A DNA stretch of 64,000 nt from Rhizobium sp. PP-CC-3A-592 (GTDB taxonomy: Bacteria; Pseudomonadota; Alphaproteobacteria; Rhizobiales; Rhizobiaceae). The DNA lies in NCBI RefSeq assembly GCF_003217095.1, contig NZ_QJSR01000002.1, forward strand, positions 558,001 through 622,000. Reading direction: 5' to 3'. Below are positions 10,694 through 23,047 of the stretch, piece after piece (within the stretch, counting starts at the first letter, position 1; each line of letters starts with the position of its first letter). The notes beneath the pieces are model-generated. The model saw nothing but the letters and a program-made list of their open reading frames with translations, searched no databases and was not told where the DNA came from. The position numbers and the translations under genes are program-made.

Positions 10694-11616
10694 GAGGTCG
10701 TTTCCAGGAGCGCGTCCGTGCGCCGCAGGAATTCCGGGACATGGATGGCCATGTGGTCCTGCCGCGTCCGCTGCGCCGCGTCGTCCGCTTCTTCGTCGCG
10801 CTCGGCACGGGCCGGATCCATTTCGCTCCTTATACCGGGACTGTCTCTGCACTGGCCCTGTTTGCCGCAACGGGCCTTTATGGCATGGCGATCGGCGGGC
10901 ACACGCCTGAAGTCGCAAAGGCAACCACGTCGGCTGCCGGCTTTGCCATCGAGGACGTGAAGATCGCCGGCAACGACCAGACGTCGGAAATCGACATTCT
11001 TCAGGAAATCGGTCTCGACGGTGCGACGTCGCTCGTCGCGCTCGACATCGATGCCGCCCGCTTGGCGATCGCCAAGATGCCCTGGGTGGAAGAGGTGACG
11101 GTCCGTAAGGTCTATCCCGGCACCATCGAGGTCAACCTCAAGGAGCGCAAGGCCTTCGGGATCTGGCAGCACGGGTCCGACCTGTCGCTCATCGAAAAGA
11201 GCGGCAGCGTGATCGCGCCGCTGCGCGACAACAAGTTTGCCGAACTGCCGCTGTTCGTCGGCCGGGATGCGGAAACAGCTGCGGCCGACTTCTATGCCCG
11301 CTTTGCCGACTGGCCGGAAATCGCCGGCCGCGTAAAGGCCTATGTCCGCGTCGCCGGCCGTCGGTGGGATCTGATTCTCGACAACGGCGTGATGGTGAAG
11401 CTTCCGGAGCAGGATCTCGACCGCGCCATGCAGGTGCTGTCCACGATGGAAGAGGGCCAGCAACTGCTGGAACGCGACATCGCCGCCGTCGATCTTCGTC
11501 TCGAAGACCGCACCACCATACAACTGACCCCCGGCGCCGCAGAGCGCCGACAGGTCGCCCTTGAAGCCCGTACCAAACAGCTCAAGAAACTCGAGAGCCA
11601 AGAGGACCGCATATGA
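10681..11616 (+). CDS. ftsQ: Cell division protein FtsQ
   Basis: Bitopic divisome protein linking early and late division proteins in the periplasm. The 311 residues have a cytoplasmic tail of about 50, one membrane span (about 50-72) and a periplasmic POTRA domain (about 89-157, starting [16 protein letters not shown]) followed by the FtsQ domain ([20 protein letters not shown] and onward). The start is GTG at 10681 inside the end of ddl; the stop overlaps the ftsA ATG (ATGA). Confidence 0.94.
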   Translation: MFALRGRFQERVRAPQEFRDMDGHVVLPRPLRRVVRFFVALGTGRIHFAPYTGTVSALALFAATGLYGMAIGGHTPEVAKATTSAAGFAIEDVKIAGNDQTSEIDILQEIGLDGATSLVALDIDAARLAIAKMPWVEEVTVRKVYPGTIEVNLKERKAFGIWQHGSDLSLIEKSGSVIAPLRDNKFAELPLFVGRDAETAAADFYARFADWPEIAGRVKAYVRVAGRRWDLILDNGVMVKLPEQDLDRAMQVLSTMEEGQQLLERDIAAVDLRLEDRTTIQLTPGAAERRQVALEARTKQLKKLESQEDRI

Positions 11617-12944
11617 GCCTGTTCGGTTCGTCGCATTTCGGCCTGCCGCGTCTGAAGCCCCTGTCGGCGAAGCGATCCCACATCGTTTCCGTTCTCGACA
11701 TCGGTTCGACGAAGGTCGTCTGCATGATCGGCCGCCTGACACCGCGCGCCGAAAGCCAGATCCTGCCCGGTCGCACGCATGCGATCGAGGTCATCGGTCT
11801 TGGCCATCACAAGTCTCACGGCATGAAGAACGGCGTCATCGCCGATCTGGATGCGGCCGAAAGCGTCGTACGGCTTGCCGTCGATGCCGCCGAGCGCATG
11901 GCCGGGCTGACCATCGACAGCCTGATCGTCAACGTCTCCGCCGGCCGCCTGCAGAGCGATATCTATACGGCCTCCGTCGATCTCGGCGGCCAGGAAGTGG
12001 ACGGGGCCGACCTCAAGCGGGTTCTCGCGGCGGCCGGCCAGCGCTCGCAGCGTCAGGATCGCGTGATTCTTCATTCCCTGCCGACGGGCTTCTCGCTCGA
12101 CGGCGAACGCGGTATCCGCGATCCGCTCGCGATGTTTGGCGATACCCTCGGCGTCGACATGCATGTGCTGACGGCCGAGCGTGCGGCACTGAAGAATCTC
12201 GAGCTGTGCATCAACCGGGCGCATCTTTCGGTCGAGGGTATCGTGGCGACGCCTTATGCCAGCGGCCTGTCCGCACTGGTGGACGACGAGGTCGAACTCG
12301 GCTGCGCCTGCATCGACATGGGTGGCGGCACGACGACGATCTCGGTCTTTGCGGAAGGCAAGCTCGTGCATGCCGATGCCGTCAGCCTTGGCGGTCATCA
12401 CGTGACGACGGACCTCGCACGCGGTCTCTCGACCCGAATCGAGGATGCCGAGCGGCTGAAGGTCGTGCATGGCTCGGCCATGCCGAACGATGCCGACGAG
12501 CGCGAGATGGTCACCGTTCCCCCGATCGGTGAGGACGACCGCGATCAGCCGACTCACGTGCCGCGCGCCCTCGTTTCGCGAATCGTCCGCGCCCGCGTCG
12601 AAGAGACGCTCGAACTCATTCGCGACCGCATCCAGCGTTCCGGCTTCTCGCCGATCGTCGGCAAGCGCGTCGTTCTGACCGGCGGCGGAAGCCAGCTGAC
12701 GGGCCTGCCGGAAGCGGCACGCCGTATTCTCGCCCGCAACGTGCGGATTGGTCGTCCTCTCGGTGTTTCCGGCCTTCCGCCGGCCGCCAAGGGCCCGGCC
12801 TTCTCCACGGCTGTCGGCCTGATGATCTATCCGCAGGTCGCCGAAATGGAGACGCATGCCGCCCAGGGCGGGATGCTGTCTGCGCTCGGCGGCGGCGACA
12901 GTCGCTTTGCCCGAATGGGGCAGTGGCTGAAAGAGAGTTTCTAG
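11613..12944 (+). CDS. ftsA: Cell division protein FtsA
   Basis: Actin-fold ATPase that tethers FtsZ filaments to the membrane. The 443 residues show the phosphate-1 loop VLDIGSTKVVCMIG, the phosphate-2 loop CIDMGGGTTTISVF, the adenosine motif VVLTGGGSQLTGLPEAA, and a C-terminal GQWLKESF that fits the amphipathic membrane-targeting helix. About 30 extra N-terminal residues precede the ATPase core, as in other rhizobia. It is translationally coupled to ftsQ by ATGA; ftsZ follows after 87 bp. Confidence 0.96.
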   Translation: MSLFGSSHFGLPRLKPLSAKRSHIVSVLDIGSTKVVCMIGRLTPRAESQILPGRTHAIEVIGLGHHKSHGMKNGVIADLDAAESVVRLAVDAAERMAGLTIDSLIVNVSAGRLQSDIYTASVDLGGQEVDGADLKRVLAAAGQRSQRQDRVILHSLPTGFSLDGERGIRDPLAMFGDTLGVDMHVLTAERAALKNLELCINRAHLSVEGIVATPYASGLSALVDDEVELGCACIDMGGGTTTISVFAEGKLVHADAVSLGGHHVTTDLARGLSTRIEDAERLKVVHGSAMPNDADEREMVTVPPIGEDDRDQPTHVPRALVSRIVRARVEETLELIRDRIQRSGFSPIVGKRVVLTGGGSQLTGLPEAARRILARNVRIGRPLGVSGLPPAAKGPAFSTAVGLMIYPQVAEMETHAAQGGMLSALGGGDSRFARMGQWLKESF

Positions 12945-13031
12945 GTTCGCGTAAGGTAGAACCGCCATAAGGGTAAATTGAGATCTGGCCGGCTCGGCAA
13001 GGCGACCAGAAACCAGGAAGGAACGGGTAAA

Positions 13032-14804
13032 ATGACCATCAACTTGCAGAAGCCGGATATCACCGAGCTCAAGCCCCGCATCACTGTCATCGGTGTCGGC
13101 GGCGGCGGCGGCAACGCCGTCAACAACATGATCACCGCAGGTCTCCAGGGCGTCGACTTCGTCGTTGCCAATACGGACGCCCAGGCGCTGACCATGACCA
13201 AGGCCGAACGAATCATCCAGATGGGTGTGGCCGTTACCGAAGGTCTCGGCGCGGGTTCGCAGCCGGAAGTCGGTCGTGCGGCCGCCGAAGAGTGCATCGA
13301 TGAGATCATCGATCACCTCTCCGGCACGCATATGTGCTTCGTCACTGCCGGCATGGGTGGCGGCACGGGTACGGGTGCTGCTCCGGTCGTCGCACAGGCG
13401 GCCCGCAACAAGGGCATCCTCACCGTCGGCGTCGTCACCAAGCCTTTCCACTTCGAAGGCCAGCGCCGCATGCGGCTTGCCGACCAGGGCATCGCCGAAC
13501 TGCAGAAGTCGGTCGATACGCTGATCGTCATCCCCAACCAGAACCTCTTCCGCATCGCCAACGACAAGACGACGTTCGCCGACGCTTTCGCGATGGCTGA
13601 CCAGGTCCTGTATTCGGGCGTTGCCTGCATCACCGACCTGATGGTCAAGGAAGGCCTGATCAACCTCGACTTCGCCGACGTTCGTTCGGTGATGCGCGAG
13701 ATGGGCCGTGCGATGATGGGCACCGGCGAAGCCTCGGGCGATGGCCGCGCCATGGCCGCTGCCGAAGCCGCGATCGCCAACCCGCTCCTCGACGAAACGT
13801 CGATGAAGGGCGCACAGGGCCTCCTGATCTCGATCACCGGTGGTCGCGACATGACCCTGTTCGAAGTCGATGAAGCCGCGACTCGCATCCGCGAGGAAGT
13901 CGATCCGGACGCCAACATCATTCTCGGCGCGACGTTCGATGAAGAGCTCGAAGGCATGATTCGTGTCTCCGTCGTTGCAACCGGAATCGATCGTACGGCC
14001 GCGGAGGTGGCCGATCGGACTTCCAGCTTTCGCCCGGTAGCATCCAAGCCACGTCCGGCAGCACCTGCCGCTGCGCCCGCCATGCAGGCCCAGCCGGCAC
14101 CCGTTATGCAGCAGGCGGCGCCCCAGCCGCAGGCACCGCAGGCCGACCATATCGCCGAAGCCATCCGCCAGGCCGAAATCGAACGCGAGCTCCTGATCCA
14201 GGCGCGCGCTGCCGAAAAGGCTCAGGACGACTTCCGTCCGCAGAGCAAGCTGTTTGCCGGTGCACCGGAAGCCGCTCCCGTGATGCGGGCTCCGGCTCCC
14301 ATGCAGCAGGCTCCGGTCGAAATGCCGGTCTACCAGCAGCAGCCGATGCAGGCCGCGCCGATGCATGCCCAGCATGCTCCGGTGCAGCACATGCAGCATG
14401 AGCCGATGGTTCAGCGTCACGAGCCCGCTCCGATGATGCGCCAGCCGGAACCCGTGCGCATGCCGAAGGTCGAAGACTTTCCGCCGATGGTGAAGGCCGA
14501 AGCCGAACACCGGTCCCAGCCGGCCGCCGCGCACCACGAAGAGCGCGGTCCTATGGGCCTTCTCAAGCGAATCACCAATTCGCTCGGCCGCCGCGAAGAG
14601 GAAGATCATTCCGTCGCGTCGGACATGACCTCGGGAGCGCCGAGCGCTGCATCGCAGCAGCGCCGTCCGCTGTCCCCCGAGGCGAGCGTCTACGCACCGC
14701 GTCGCGGTGCGCTCGACGAACGCGGCCGCGTGAACCCGCAGCCGCGTGCGCAGGACGACGATCAGCTCGAAATTCCGGCGTTCCTTCGCCGTCAGTCGAA
14801 CTGA
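13032..14804 (+). CDS. ftsZ: Cell division protein FtsZ
   Basis: Tubulin-like GTPase that forms the cytokinetic ring. The start was set at ATG 13032 because GGAAGGAA lies just upstream and the conserved N-terminus ([15 protein letters not shown]) follows; this gives 590 residues. The GTP-binding motif GGGTGTG is at 109-115 and the T7 loop sequence NLDFADVR is present. The globular core ends near residue 320; a long disordered linker rich in Ala, Pro, Gln, Met and His follows, then the conserved C-terminal peptide EIPAFLRRQ that binds FtsA and other partners. The long linker is typical of rhizobial FtsZ. Confidence 0.97.
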   Translation: MTINLQKPDITELKPRITVIGVGGGGGNAVNNMITAGLQGVDFVVANTDAQALTMTKAERIIQMGVAVTEGLGAGSQPEVGRAAAEECIDEIIDHLSGTHMCFVTAGMGGGTGTGAAPVVAQAARNKGILTVGVVTKPFHFEGQRRMRLADQGIAELQKSVDTLIVIPNQNLFRIANDKTTFADAFAMADQVLYSGVACITDLMVKEGLINLDFADVRSVMREMGRAMMGTGEASGDGRAMAAAEAAIANPLLDETSMKGAQGLLISITGGRDMTLFEVDEAATRIREEVDPDANIILGATFDEELEGMIRVSVVATGIDRTAAEVADRTSSFRPVASKPRPAAPAAAPAMQAQPAPVMQQAAPQPQAPQADHIAEAIRQAEIERELLIQARAAEKAQDDFRPQSKLFAGAPEAAPVMRAPAPMQQAPVEMPVYQQQPMQAAPMHAQHAPVQHMQHEPMVQRHEPAPMMRQPEPVRMPKVEDFPPMVKAEAEHRSQPAAAHHEERGPMGLLKRITNSLGRREEEDHSVASDMTSGAPSAASQQRRPLSPEASVYAPRRGALDERGRVNPQPRAQDDDQLEIPAFLRRQSN

Positions 14805-14834
14805 TTTTCCACCCGCCTTCTACCTTGCCGGAAC

Positions 14835-14869
14835 GCCTGGGCCCCAAGCCCAGGCTTTTCCGTTTTTTT
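14835..14869 (+). terminator. Intrinsic terminator after ftsZ
   Basis: A perfect 8-bp stem (14835-14842 with 14848-14855), 5-base loop, then TTTTCCG followed by seven T (14863-14869). It ends the ddl-ftsQ-ftsA-ftsZ transcript. Confidence 0.88.
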
Positions 14870-15118
14870 ATAATCTTTGCAAGGACATAGAGGGCGAGGA
14901 AGAAGCGTTACAAAGCGAAAGAAACAGTGATTTGGAATGGCTGCTCGCGGGCCTTATCTTCGGGCTTGAAAGTCTGCGGATATCAGGGCTCCCGATCGTA
15001 TCGAAGGCTGGGGGCGGCAAGTTGGACTTGCCGTCGAGAGGTTGACCTGGGGCTCAAAGACGTATCTTGCAGACACGGAATAAGGCGGTTCGCCGCCAGA
15101 ATTGTGAAAGTGAAGAGC
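14870..15118 (+). promoter_or_regulatory. lpxC upstream region with a possible promoter
   Basis: About 250 bp between the ftsZ terminator and lpxC. No gene is supported; an upstream in-frame extension of lpxC exists but has no family homology. The best promoter-like pair is GTTGAC at 15041-15046 and TATCTT at 15063-15068 (16-bp spacer), about 50 bp before the lpxC start. The match is moderate. Confidence 0.3.
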
Positions 15119-16072
15119 ATGGGACTGGGAATTGGACTGCTGGGGTTTCAGACGACGATCGCCGATCACGTAACCCTGACCGGCACGGGCGTACATTCGG
15201 GCGCCGACGTTTCGATCACCTTCCATCCGGCTGAAGCCAATACCGGTATCGTCTTCCAGCGTCTCGACGGCGAGCGGGTTCTCGGCGAATATCTCGCCGT
15301 GTCCTCCAATGTCGGCAATACGGATCTCTGCACCATTCTCGGTACGTCGCCGGCCACTTGGATCGCCACGATCGAGCATGTCATGGCGGCAATCTACGCT
15401 GTCGGTATCGACAATCTGCTGGTCGAGGTTCACGGCGCGGAAATGCCGATCATGGATGGCAGTTCGGCGCCCTTCATCGAGGCCATCGAGCAGACCGGTA
15501 TCAAGGCGCTTGCCGTGAAGCGCCGCTACATCCGCATCCTCAAGCCGGTGCGCATCGAGCATGGTGCCTCCTGGTCGGAATTCGTGCCTTATGAGGGCGG
15601 CATGCGCTTCGAGGTCGAGATCGATTTCGACACGCCACTGATCGGCCGCCAGTCCTGGCAGGGCGACATGACCGCTGCGACCTTCAAGAACGAGCTGTCG
15701 CGGGCCCGCACTTTCGGTTTCATGCGCGATGTCGAGCGGATGTGGGCGGCCGGTCGCGGCCTCGGTTCCTCGCTTGAAAACTCGGTCGTCATTGCCGACG
15801 ACCATACGGTCATCAACGTCGAGGGCCTGCGCTACGCCAAGGACGAGTTCGTCCGTCACAAGACGCTGGACGCTGTCGGCGACCTCGCTCTGGCCGGCCT
15901 GCCGTTCATCGGGTGCTACCGCTCCTATCGCGGCGGTCACAAGATGAATGCCAATGCCTTGCAGGCTCTGTTCAGCGATCCCACGGCCTACGAGATCGTG
16001 GAAACGGCGATGCCGCGCACGCGTGTTGCGCGCGAGAAGCAGGTCGCAGGCGCGTCCGAGCTTTCGGCCTGA
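15119..16072 (+). CDS. lpxC: UDP-3-O-acyl-N-acetylglucosamine deacetylase LpxC
   Basis: Zinc enzyme for the committed step of lipid A synthesis. ATG 15119 gives 317 residues and begins with the conserved LLGFQTTIADHVTLTGTGVHSG; the frame is open further upstream but that part is not conserved. Zinc and catalytic residues are visible: H87 in EHVMAA, H247 and D251 in HKTLDAVGDLALAG. The FIG-CY-SYRGGHKMNANAL end fits the family. It sits alone between two terminators, so it is probably controlled separately from ftsZ. Confidence 0.96.
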   Translation: MGLGIGLLGFQTTIADHVTLTGTGVHSGADVSITFHPAEANTGIVFQRLDGERVLGEYLAVSSNVGNTDLCTILGTSPATWIATIEHVMAAIYAVGIDNLLVEVHGAEMPIMDGSSAPFIEAIEQTGIKALAVKRRYIRILKPVRIEHGASWSEFVPYEGGMRFEVEIDFDTPLIGRQSWQGDMTAATFKNELSRARTFGFMRDVERMWAAGRGLGSSLENSVVIADDHTVINVEGLRYAKDEFVRHKTLDAVGDLALAGLPFIGCYRSYRGGHKMNANALQALFSDPTAYEIVETAMPRTRVAREKQVAGASELSA

Positions 16073-16098
16073 CGCACAATATACATAAAAATTGCCTT

Positions 16099-16124
16099 AA
16101 AGCCGGTCATATGACCGGCTTTTT
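16099..16124 (+). terminator. Intrinsic terminator after lpxC
   Basis: A perfect palindrome (AAAGCCGGTCAT with its complement, arms 16099-16110 and 16111-16122) followed by further T residues. It lies 27 bp after the lpxC stop. Its symmetry could also allow action on the other strand. Confidence 0.88.
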
Positions 16125-16163
16125 CATGGACGCGATGCCACAAAATTGCGTTAATCGGTCACC

Positions 16164-16192
16164 ATGACGTTGCGGACTTGTTCTAGTATGAT
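16164..16192 (+). promoter_or_regulatory. Probable housekeeping promoter of bamD
   Basis: ATGACG at 16164-16169 and TATGAT at 16187-16192 are separated by 17 bp; the -10 matches consensus at five of six positions. The start of bamD is 55 bp downstream, after the lpxC terminator, so a promoter is needed in this gap. Confidence 0.55.
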
Positions 16193-16246
16193 CTAGAACC
16201 GCATGGTCGGCGGCGGGGCAGCTGCCACTCGAGTTGGGATGTTCTG

Positions 16247-17113
16247 ATGGTTTTTGCAGACGGCTTCGAATGGAAGACGATGGCGCGCGTGGCGATGGTC
16301 ACGCTTGTAGCGGCGACAACCAGCGTCGTCGTGACCGCCTGCCAGAACGACCCCGACATCGACATCACCAAGCTGACGGCCGAGACCGATCCGCCTGAGG
16401 TCCTCTACAATCAGGGCCTCGCCAACCTGAATGCCGGCAAGACGACGGAAGCCGCGCGCAAGTTCGATGCCATCGACAAGCAGCAGCCGTTCTCCGAATA
16501 TGCCCGCAAGGCGCTGGTAATGAAGGCTTTCGTCAACTACCGGCAGGGCCAGACACAGGACGCGATCAACGCGGCCACGCGCTATCTCAACCTCTATCCC
16601 GAATCGGAAGATGCGGCTTACGCCCAGTACATTCTGGGTCTTGCCTATTCCAAGCAGATCCCGACGGTGACGCAGGACCAGAAGCCGGCCTTCAAGACCA
16701 TCGAGGCGATGCAGGTCGTGGTCACCAAGTATCCGAATTCCGAATATGTCGAGGATGCGCAGGCGAAGATCCGCTTTGCGAAGGACCAGCTGGCCGGCAA
16801 GGAAATGCAGGTCGGGCGCTATTATCTGGAGCGTAAGGAATATCTGGCGGCCGTCACGCGTTTCCGCACCGTGGTCGAGCAGTATTCCGGCACGAACCAG
16901 GTTGAGGAAGCGCTGGCCCGCCTCGTCGAGAGCTACTTCGCCATGGGAATCACCAGCGAGGCGCAGACGGCAGCGGCCGTTCTCGGTCACAACTATCCTG
17001 ACAGCCAGTGGTATGCCGACAGCTACAAGCTGCTGCAGTCCAATGGGCTCGAGCCGCGCGAGAATGGCGGGTCCTGGATTTCCCGGGCCGGCAAGAAGAT
17101 CCTCGGCGTCTGA
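16247..17113 (+). CDS. bamD: Outer membrane protein assembly factor BamD
   Basis: Lipoprotein of the BAM complex, which inserts beta-barrel proteins into the outer membrane. The 288 residues begin with a signal sequence ending VVVTAC, so C32 is the probable lipidated residue. TPR-like repeats follow from [21 protein letters not shown] through [22 protein letters not shown] and [14 protein letters not shown], as in BamD/ComL. An alternative start at M12 would give a shorter signal peptide. recN begins 21 bp after the stop. Confidence 0.93.
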   Translation: MVFADGFEWKTMARVAMVTLVAATTSVVVTACQNDPDIDITKLTAETDPPEVLYNQGLANLNAGKTTEAARKFDAIDKQQPFSEYARKALVMKAFVNYRQGQTQDAINAATRYLNLYPESEDAAYAQYILGLAYSKQIPTVTQDQKPAFKTIEAMQVVVTKYPNSEYVEDAQAKIRFAKDQLAGKEMQVGRYYLERKEYLAAVTRFRTVVEQYSGTNQVEEALARLVESYFAMGITSEAQTAAAVLGHNYPDSQWYADSYKLLQSNGLEPRENGGSWISRAGKKILGV

Positions 17114-17134
17114 TCCGAAAGAACAGAAGACCGG

Positions 17135-18808
17135 ATGCTTTCACAGCTCTCGATCCGCGATATCGTCCTGATCGAACGGCTTGACCTGTCCTTCGATGCC
17201 GGCCTGTCCGTGCTGACCGGCGAAACCGGGGCAGGCAAGTCGATCCTGCTCGACAGCCTGTCGCTGGCGCTCGGCGGACGTGGCGACGGTTCGCTCGTGC
17301 GCCATGGCGGGACCAAGGGGCAGGTGACGGCGGTCTTCGATGTCGCGCTGGATCATCCCGCCCGCGTGCTGGTGCGCGAAAACGGCATCGACGACGATGG
17401 CGACCTGATCTTCCGCCGCGTGCAATCCTCCGACGGACGCACCAAGGCCTATGTCAACGACCAGCCGGTGTCCGTCCAGCTTCTGCGCCAGGCGGGGCAG
17501 ATGCTCGTCGAAATCCACGGACAGCATGACGATCGCGCGCTGGTCGATACCCATGCCCACCGCCTGTTGCTCGATGCCTTCGGCGGCCTGACGACCGAAT
17601 CGGAGACCGTCGCCGATCTCTTCCGGATCTGGCGCGATGCCGAGCGTGGCCTGAAGCGTCACCGCGAGAAGGTGGATGCCGCCGCCCGCGAGGCCGACTA
17701 TCTGCGCGCCGCCGTGGAGGAGCTTGAGGCTTTGGCGCCGCTCGATGGCGAGGAAGACGGGCTTGCCGAACGGCGGGCAACGATGATGAAGTCCGAGCGC
17801 ATCGCCTCCGATATCAGCGAGGCCAGCGATTTCCTCAACGGCAATGCATCTCCCGTTCCGCAGATCGCCTCGCTGGTGCGTCGTCTGGAACGTAAGAGCC
17901 ACGAGGCGCCGGGCCTGCTGGAGGAAACGGTCAACCTGCTCGATGCGGCGCTGAACCAGTTGTCCGACGCGCAGATGGCGGTGGAGGCAGCGCTTCGGCG
18001 CACGGAATATGATCCGAAGGAACTGGAGCGGGTGGAAGAGCGGCTGTTCGCGCTGCGCGCCGCCGCCCGCAAATATTCGGTTCCCGTGACGGAGCTTCCC
18101 GCACTCGCCGTTCGCATGATCAACAGCGTGGCCGATCTCGATGCGGGCGAGGAGAAGCTGAAACAGTTCGAGGCGCAGGTGGCGATTGCGCGGACGGATT
18201 TCGATGCGGCCGCGGCGGCCCTGTCGTCCAAACGGCACAACACGGCAAGCGCGCTTTCCGAGGCCGTGATGGCGGAGCTGCCGGCGTTGAAGCTGGAGCG
18301 CGCGCGCTTCATGGTGGAGGTCGCGAGCGACCCGACGCAGCTGACGGCCGAAGGCATCGATGTCGTCGAGTTCCATGTGCAGACCAATCCCGGCACGCGA
18401 CCGGGGCCGATCATGAAGGTCGCGTCGGGCGGCGAGCTTTCGCGCTTTCTGCTCGCGCTCAAGGTGGCGCTGGCCGATCGCGGCTCCGCACCGACGCTCG
18501 TCTTCGACGAGATCGATACCGGGGTGGGCGGCGCCGTTGCCGATGCGATCGGGCAGCGGCTGAAGCGGCTGTCGAAGACGGTTCAGGTGCTCTCCGTCAC
18601 CCATGCGCCGCAGGTCGCGGCACGGGCGGCGACCCATCTCCTGATCTCCAAGGGGCCATCGGAAAAATCCTCGGAGATGATCGCGACGCGCGTGGCGCGC
18701 ATGAACGACAAGGACCGCACGGAAGAGATCGCCCGCATGCTCGCCGGCGCCTCGATCACCGAGGAGGCACGGGCGGCGGCGGCGAAGTTGCTGGCGGGTG
18801 GCGGCTGA
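17135..18808 (+). CDS. recN: DNA repair protein RecN
   Basis: SMC-like ATPase acting in double-strand-break repair. The 557 residues show Walker A GETGAGKS at 29-36, a central coiled-coil (about 150-370), the ABC signature near VASGGELSRFLLALKVAL and Walker B LVFDEIDTGVGG. The order bamD-recN-ligA is usual in rhizobia. No LexA-type box was found by eye upstream, and the short gap suggests read-through from bamD. Confidence 0.95.
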   Translation: MLSQLSIRDIVLIERLDLSFDAGLSVLTGETGAGKSILLDSLSLALGGRGDGSLVRHGGTKGQVTAVFDVALDHPARVLVRENGIDDDGDLIFRRVQSSDGRTKAYVNDQPVSVQLLRQAGQMLVEIHGQHDDRALVDTHAHRLLLDAFGGLTTESETVADLFRIWRDAERGLKRHREKVDAAAREADYLRAAVEELEALAPLDGEEDGLAERRATMMKSERIASDISEASDFLNGNASPVPQIASLVRRLERKSHEAPGLLEETVNLLDAALNQLSDAQMAVEAALRRTEYDPKELERVEERLFALRAAARKYSVPVTELPALAVRMINSVADLDAGEEKLKQFEAQVAIARTDFDAAAAALSSKRHNTASALSEAVMAELPALKLERARFMVEVASDPTQLTAEGIDVVEFHVQTNPGTRPGPIMKVASGGELSRFLLALKVALADRGSAPTLVFDEIDTGVGGAVADAIGQRLKRLSKTVQVLSVTHAPQVAARAATHLLISKGPSEKSSEMIATRVARMNDKDRTEEIARMLAGASITEEARAAAAKLLAGGG

Positions 18809-18862
18809 GGCGGGAACCGCTTTTCCGTGCGTTCGTAAGCGGAATAACCGGGCATGAGATGA

Positions 18863-21091
<2,229 letters not shown>

Positions 21092-21206
21092 TTCCGTCCA
21101 TCGACGTCCGTGCATGAGCGGTTTATTTTGCACCTGCTTCGTCTTTGAATTGTCTTTTTGCACCGCACACGATACCGGATGCCGCATAGCGGAGGGGAGA
21201 TCCGGG

Positions 21207-22082
21207 ATGGAGACAGTTTCGACAATCGTGAGCCTGCGCCAGTTGCTGGGTGAACATCGGCGGGCAGGGCGTTCCGTCGGTCTCGTGCCCACCATGGGCT
21301 ATCTTCACGATGGGCATATGGAGCTCGTGCGTCGGGCCCGTGCGAGCAACGACGTCGTCGTCGCCAGCATTTTCGTCAACCCGCTGCAGTTCGGCGCGGG
21401 CGAGGATCTTTCGCGTTACCCGCGCGATCTCGCGCGCGACCAGGCGATGCTGCTGGACGGCGGAGTCGATATCCTGTTTGCGCCCGGCGTTTCCGATATG
21501 TATCCGCGGGTGATGGAGACGGTGGTCGATGTGCCCGCACTCGGCGCCGAGCTCGAGGGTGCGGTGCGTCCCGGGCATTTCGCGGGCGTCGCGACCGTGG
21601 TGACGAAGCTCTTCAATCTCGTACAGCCGGACCGTGCCTATTTTGGCGAGAAGGATTTTCAGCAGGTGCAGATCATCCGCCGGATGGTGGAGGATCTTGC
21701 CCAGCCGGTCGAGGTGGTGGCGGTGCCGACCGTGCGCGAGGCCGACGGCCTCGCCTTCTCCTCACGCAATGTCTACCTGTCACAGGCCGAACGCCGCGCG
21801 GCCGTGATCGTGCCGCAGGCGCTGGAGGCGGCGGCTAGGCTGCTGGGCTCCGGTATCGCGTCTGCGATGGAGCTGGAACAGGCGATTGCCGACTTCATCC
21901 GCCGCGAGGCGCTCGCCGTGCCCGAGGTCGTTGCCGTTCGCGATCCGGAGACGCTGGCGCCCATCGATACGGTTCGGGGTCGCGGCGTTCTGGTTCTTCT
22001 CTTCGTCCGGTTTGGCGCCACGCGGCTCCTCGACAATCGCGTCTATCTCTCGTCCTCTCCTTCCGAAAGCCGTTTGCCATGA
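21207..22082 (+). CDS. panC: Pantoate--beta-alanine ligase (pantothenate synthetase)
   Basis: Makes pantothenate from pantoate, beta-alanine and ATP. ATG 21207 was chosen because GGAGGGG lies at 21191-21197 and the family N-terminus follows; 291 residues. Motifs seen: the HIGH-like [50 protein letters not shown] and the SSRN loop. It overlaps panB by 4 bp (ATGA), so the two pantothenate genes are coupled with panC first. Confidence 0.95.
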   Translation: METVSTIVSLRQLLGEHRRAGRSVGLVPTMGYLHDGHMELVRRARASNDVVVASIFVNPLQFGAGEDLSRYPRDLARDQAMLLDGGVDILFAPGVSDMYPRVMETVVDVPALGAELEGAVRPGHFAGVATVVTKLFNLVQPDRAYFGEKDFQQVQIIRRMVEDLAQPVEVVAVPTVREADGLAFSSRNVYLSQAERRAAVIVPQALEAAARLLGSGIASAMELEQAIADFIRREALAVPEVVAVRDPETLAPIDTVRGRGVLVLLFVRFGATRLLDNRVYLSSSPSESRLP

Positions 22083-22912
22083 GCGTTCAGCCCGGTTCTG
22101 TCACCTCCCGTCGTCGCCTGACGCCCTCCGTCATCCAGGCGCTGAAGGGCGAGCGGCCGATCGTCAGCCTCACGGCCTATACGACGCCGATCGCCCGGCT
22201 GCTCGATCCGCATGTGGATTTCCTGCTGGTTGGCGATTCGCTCGGCATGGTGCTCTACGGCATGGAGTCGACGCTCGGTGTCACGCTGGAGATGATGATC
22301 GCTCACGGGCAGGCCGTCATGCGCGGAACCTCGGTGTCTTGCGTCGTCGTGGACATGCCGTTCGGCTCCTATCAGGAAAGCCGGGAGCAGGCGTTTCGCA
22401 ATGCCGCCCGCATCCTGAAGGAGACGGGGTGCAGCGCGATCAAGCTCGAAGGCGGGGCGGAGATGGCCGAGACGGTGGATTTTCTGTCGAGCCGGGGCAT
22501 TCCTGTGCTCGGCCATGTCGGGCTCATGCCGCAGCTGGTGAACACGACGGGCGGTTATCGCTCGCTGGGGCGAACCGAGCGCGAGGCGGCGAAGATCCGC
22601 CGGGATGCCAAGGCCATCGACGATGCCGGCGCCTTCGCCATCGTGGTCGAGGGCACCGTCGAGCCGCTGGCGCGCGAGATCACCGCCTCCCTGAAGGCGC
22701 CGACCATCGGCATCGGCGCATCGCCGGCTTGTGATGGCCAGATCCTCGTATCGGATGACATGCTCGGTCTTTTCAACGACTTCAAGCCGCGTTTCGTCAA
22801 GCATTTCGCCAATCTTGCGCCGCAGATTTCGGCGGCGGCCGAAGCCTATGCGGCCGAGGTGAAGGCGCGCAGCTTCCCGGGGCCGGAGCATACGTTCACG
22901 GTGAAGAGCTGA
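22079..22912 (+). CDS. panB: 3-methyl-2-oxobutanoate hydroxymethyltransferase
   Basis: First committed step of pantothenate synthesis, adding a hydroxymethyl group from methylene-THF to ketoisovalerate. The 277-residue (beta/alpha)8 protein has the metal-binding [43 protein letters not shown] and [21 protein letters not shown] blocks. The next genes (azlC/azlD) start 135 bp on and may be independent. Confidence 0.96.
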   Translation: MSVQPGSVTSRRRLTPSVIQALKGERPIVSLTAYTTPIARLLDPHVDFLLVGDSLGMVLYGMESTLGVTLEMMIAHGQAVMRGTSVSCVVVDMPFGSYQESREQAFRNAARILKETGCSAIKLEGGAEMAETVDFLSSRGIPVLGHVGLMPQLVNTTGGYRSLGRTEREAAKIRRDAKAIDDAGAFAIVVEGTVEPLAREITASLKAPTIGIGASPACDGQILVSDDMLGLFNDFKPRFVKHFANLAPQISAAAEAYAAEVKARSFPGPEHTFTVKS

Positions 22913-23047
22913 GGGACGCGCGTCCACCTTTCCATGCATGACGCGGCTTGATCGGGCCATCAGCGGAATTCATTTGCCGCAGATACCATCCATGGCTAAA
23001 GCCGGGGCCTCAAGCCGCAGGCTCGGCACTTCCCTTGGATCTTCATT

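Noticed and set aside
11340-14609. Very long open frame (1089 codons) antisense to ftsA and ftsZ
   Set aside because: It mirrors the codon pattern of ftsZ/ftsA, whose GC-rich third positions suppress stops on the opposite strand. No domain is recognisable and the sense genes are certain.
14927-15118. Upstream extension of lpxC by 64 codons
   Set aside because: The added residues (Arg/Cys/Gly/Ser-rich) match no LpxC, and the conserved N-terminus begins at ATG 15119.
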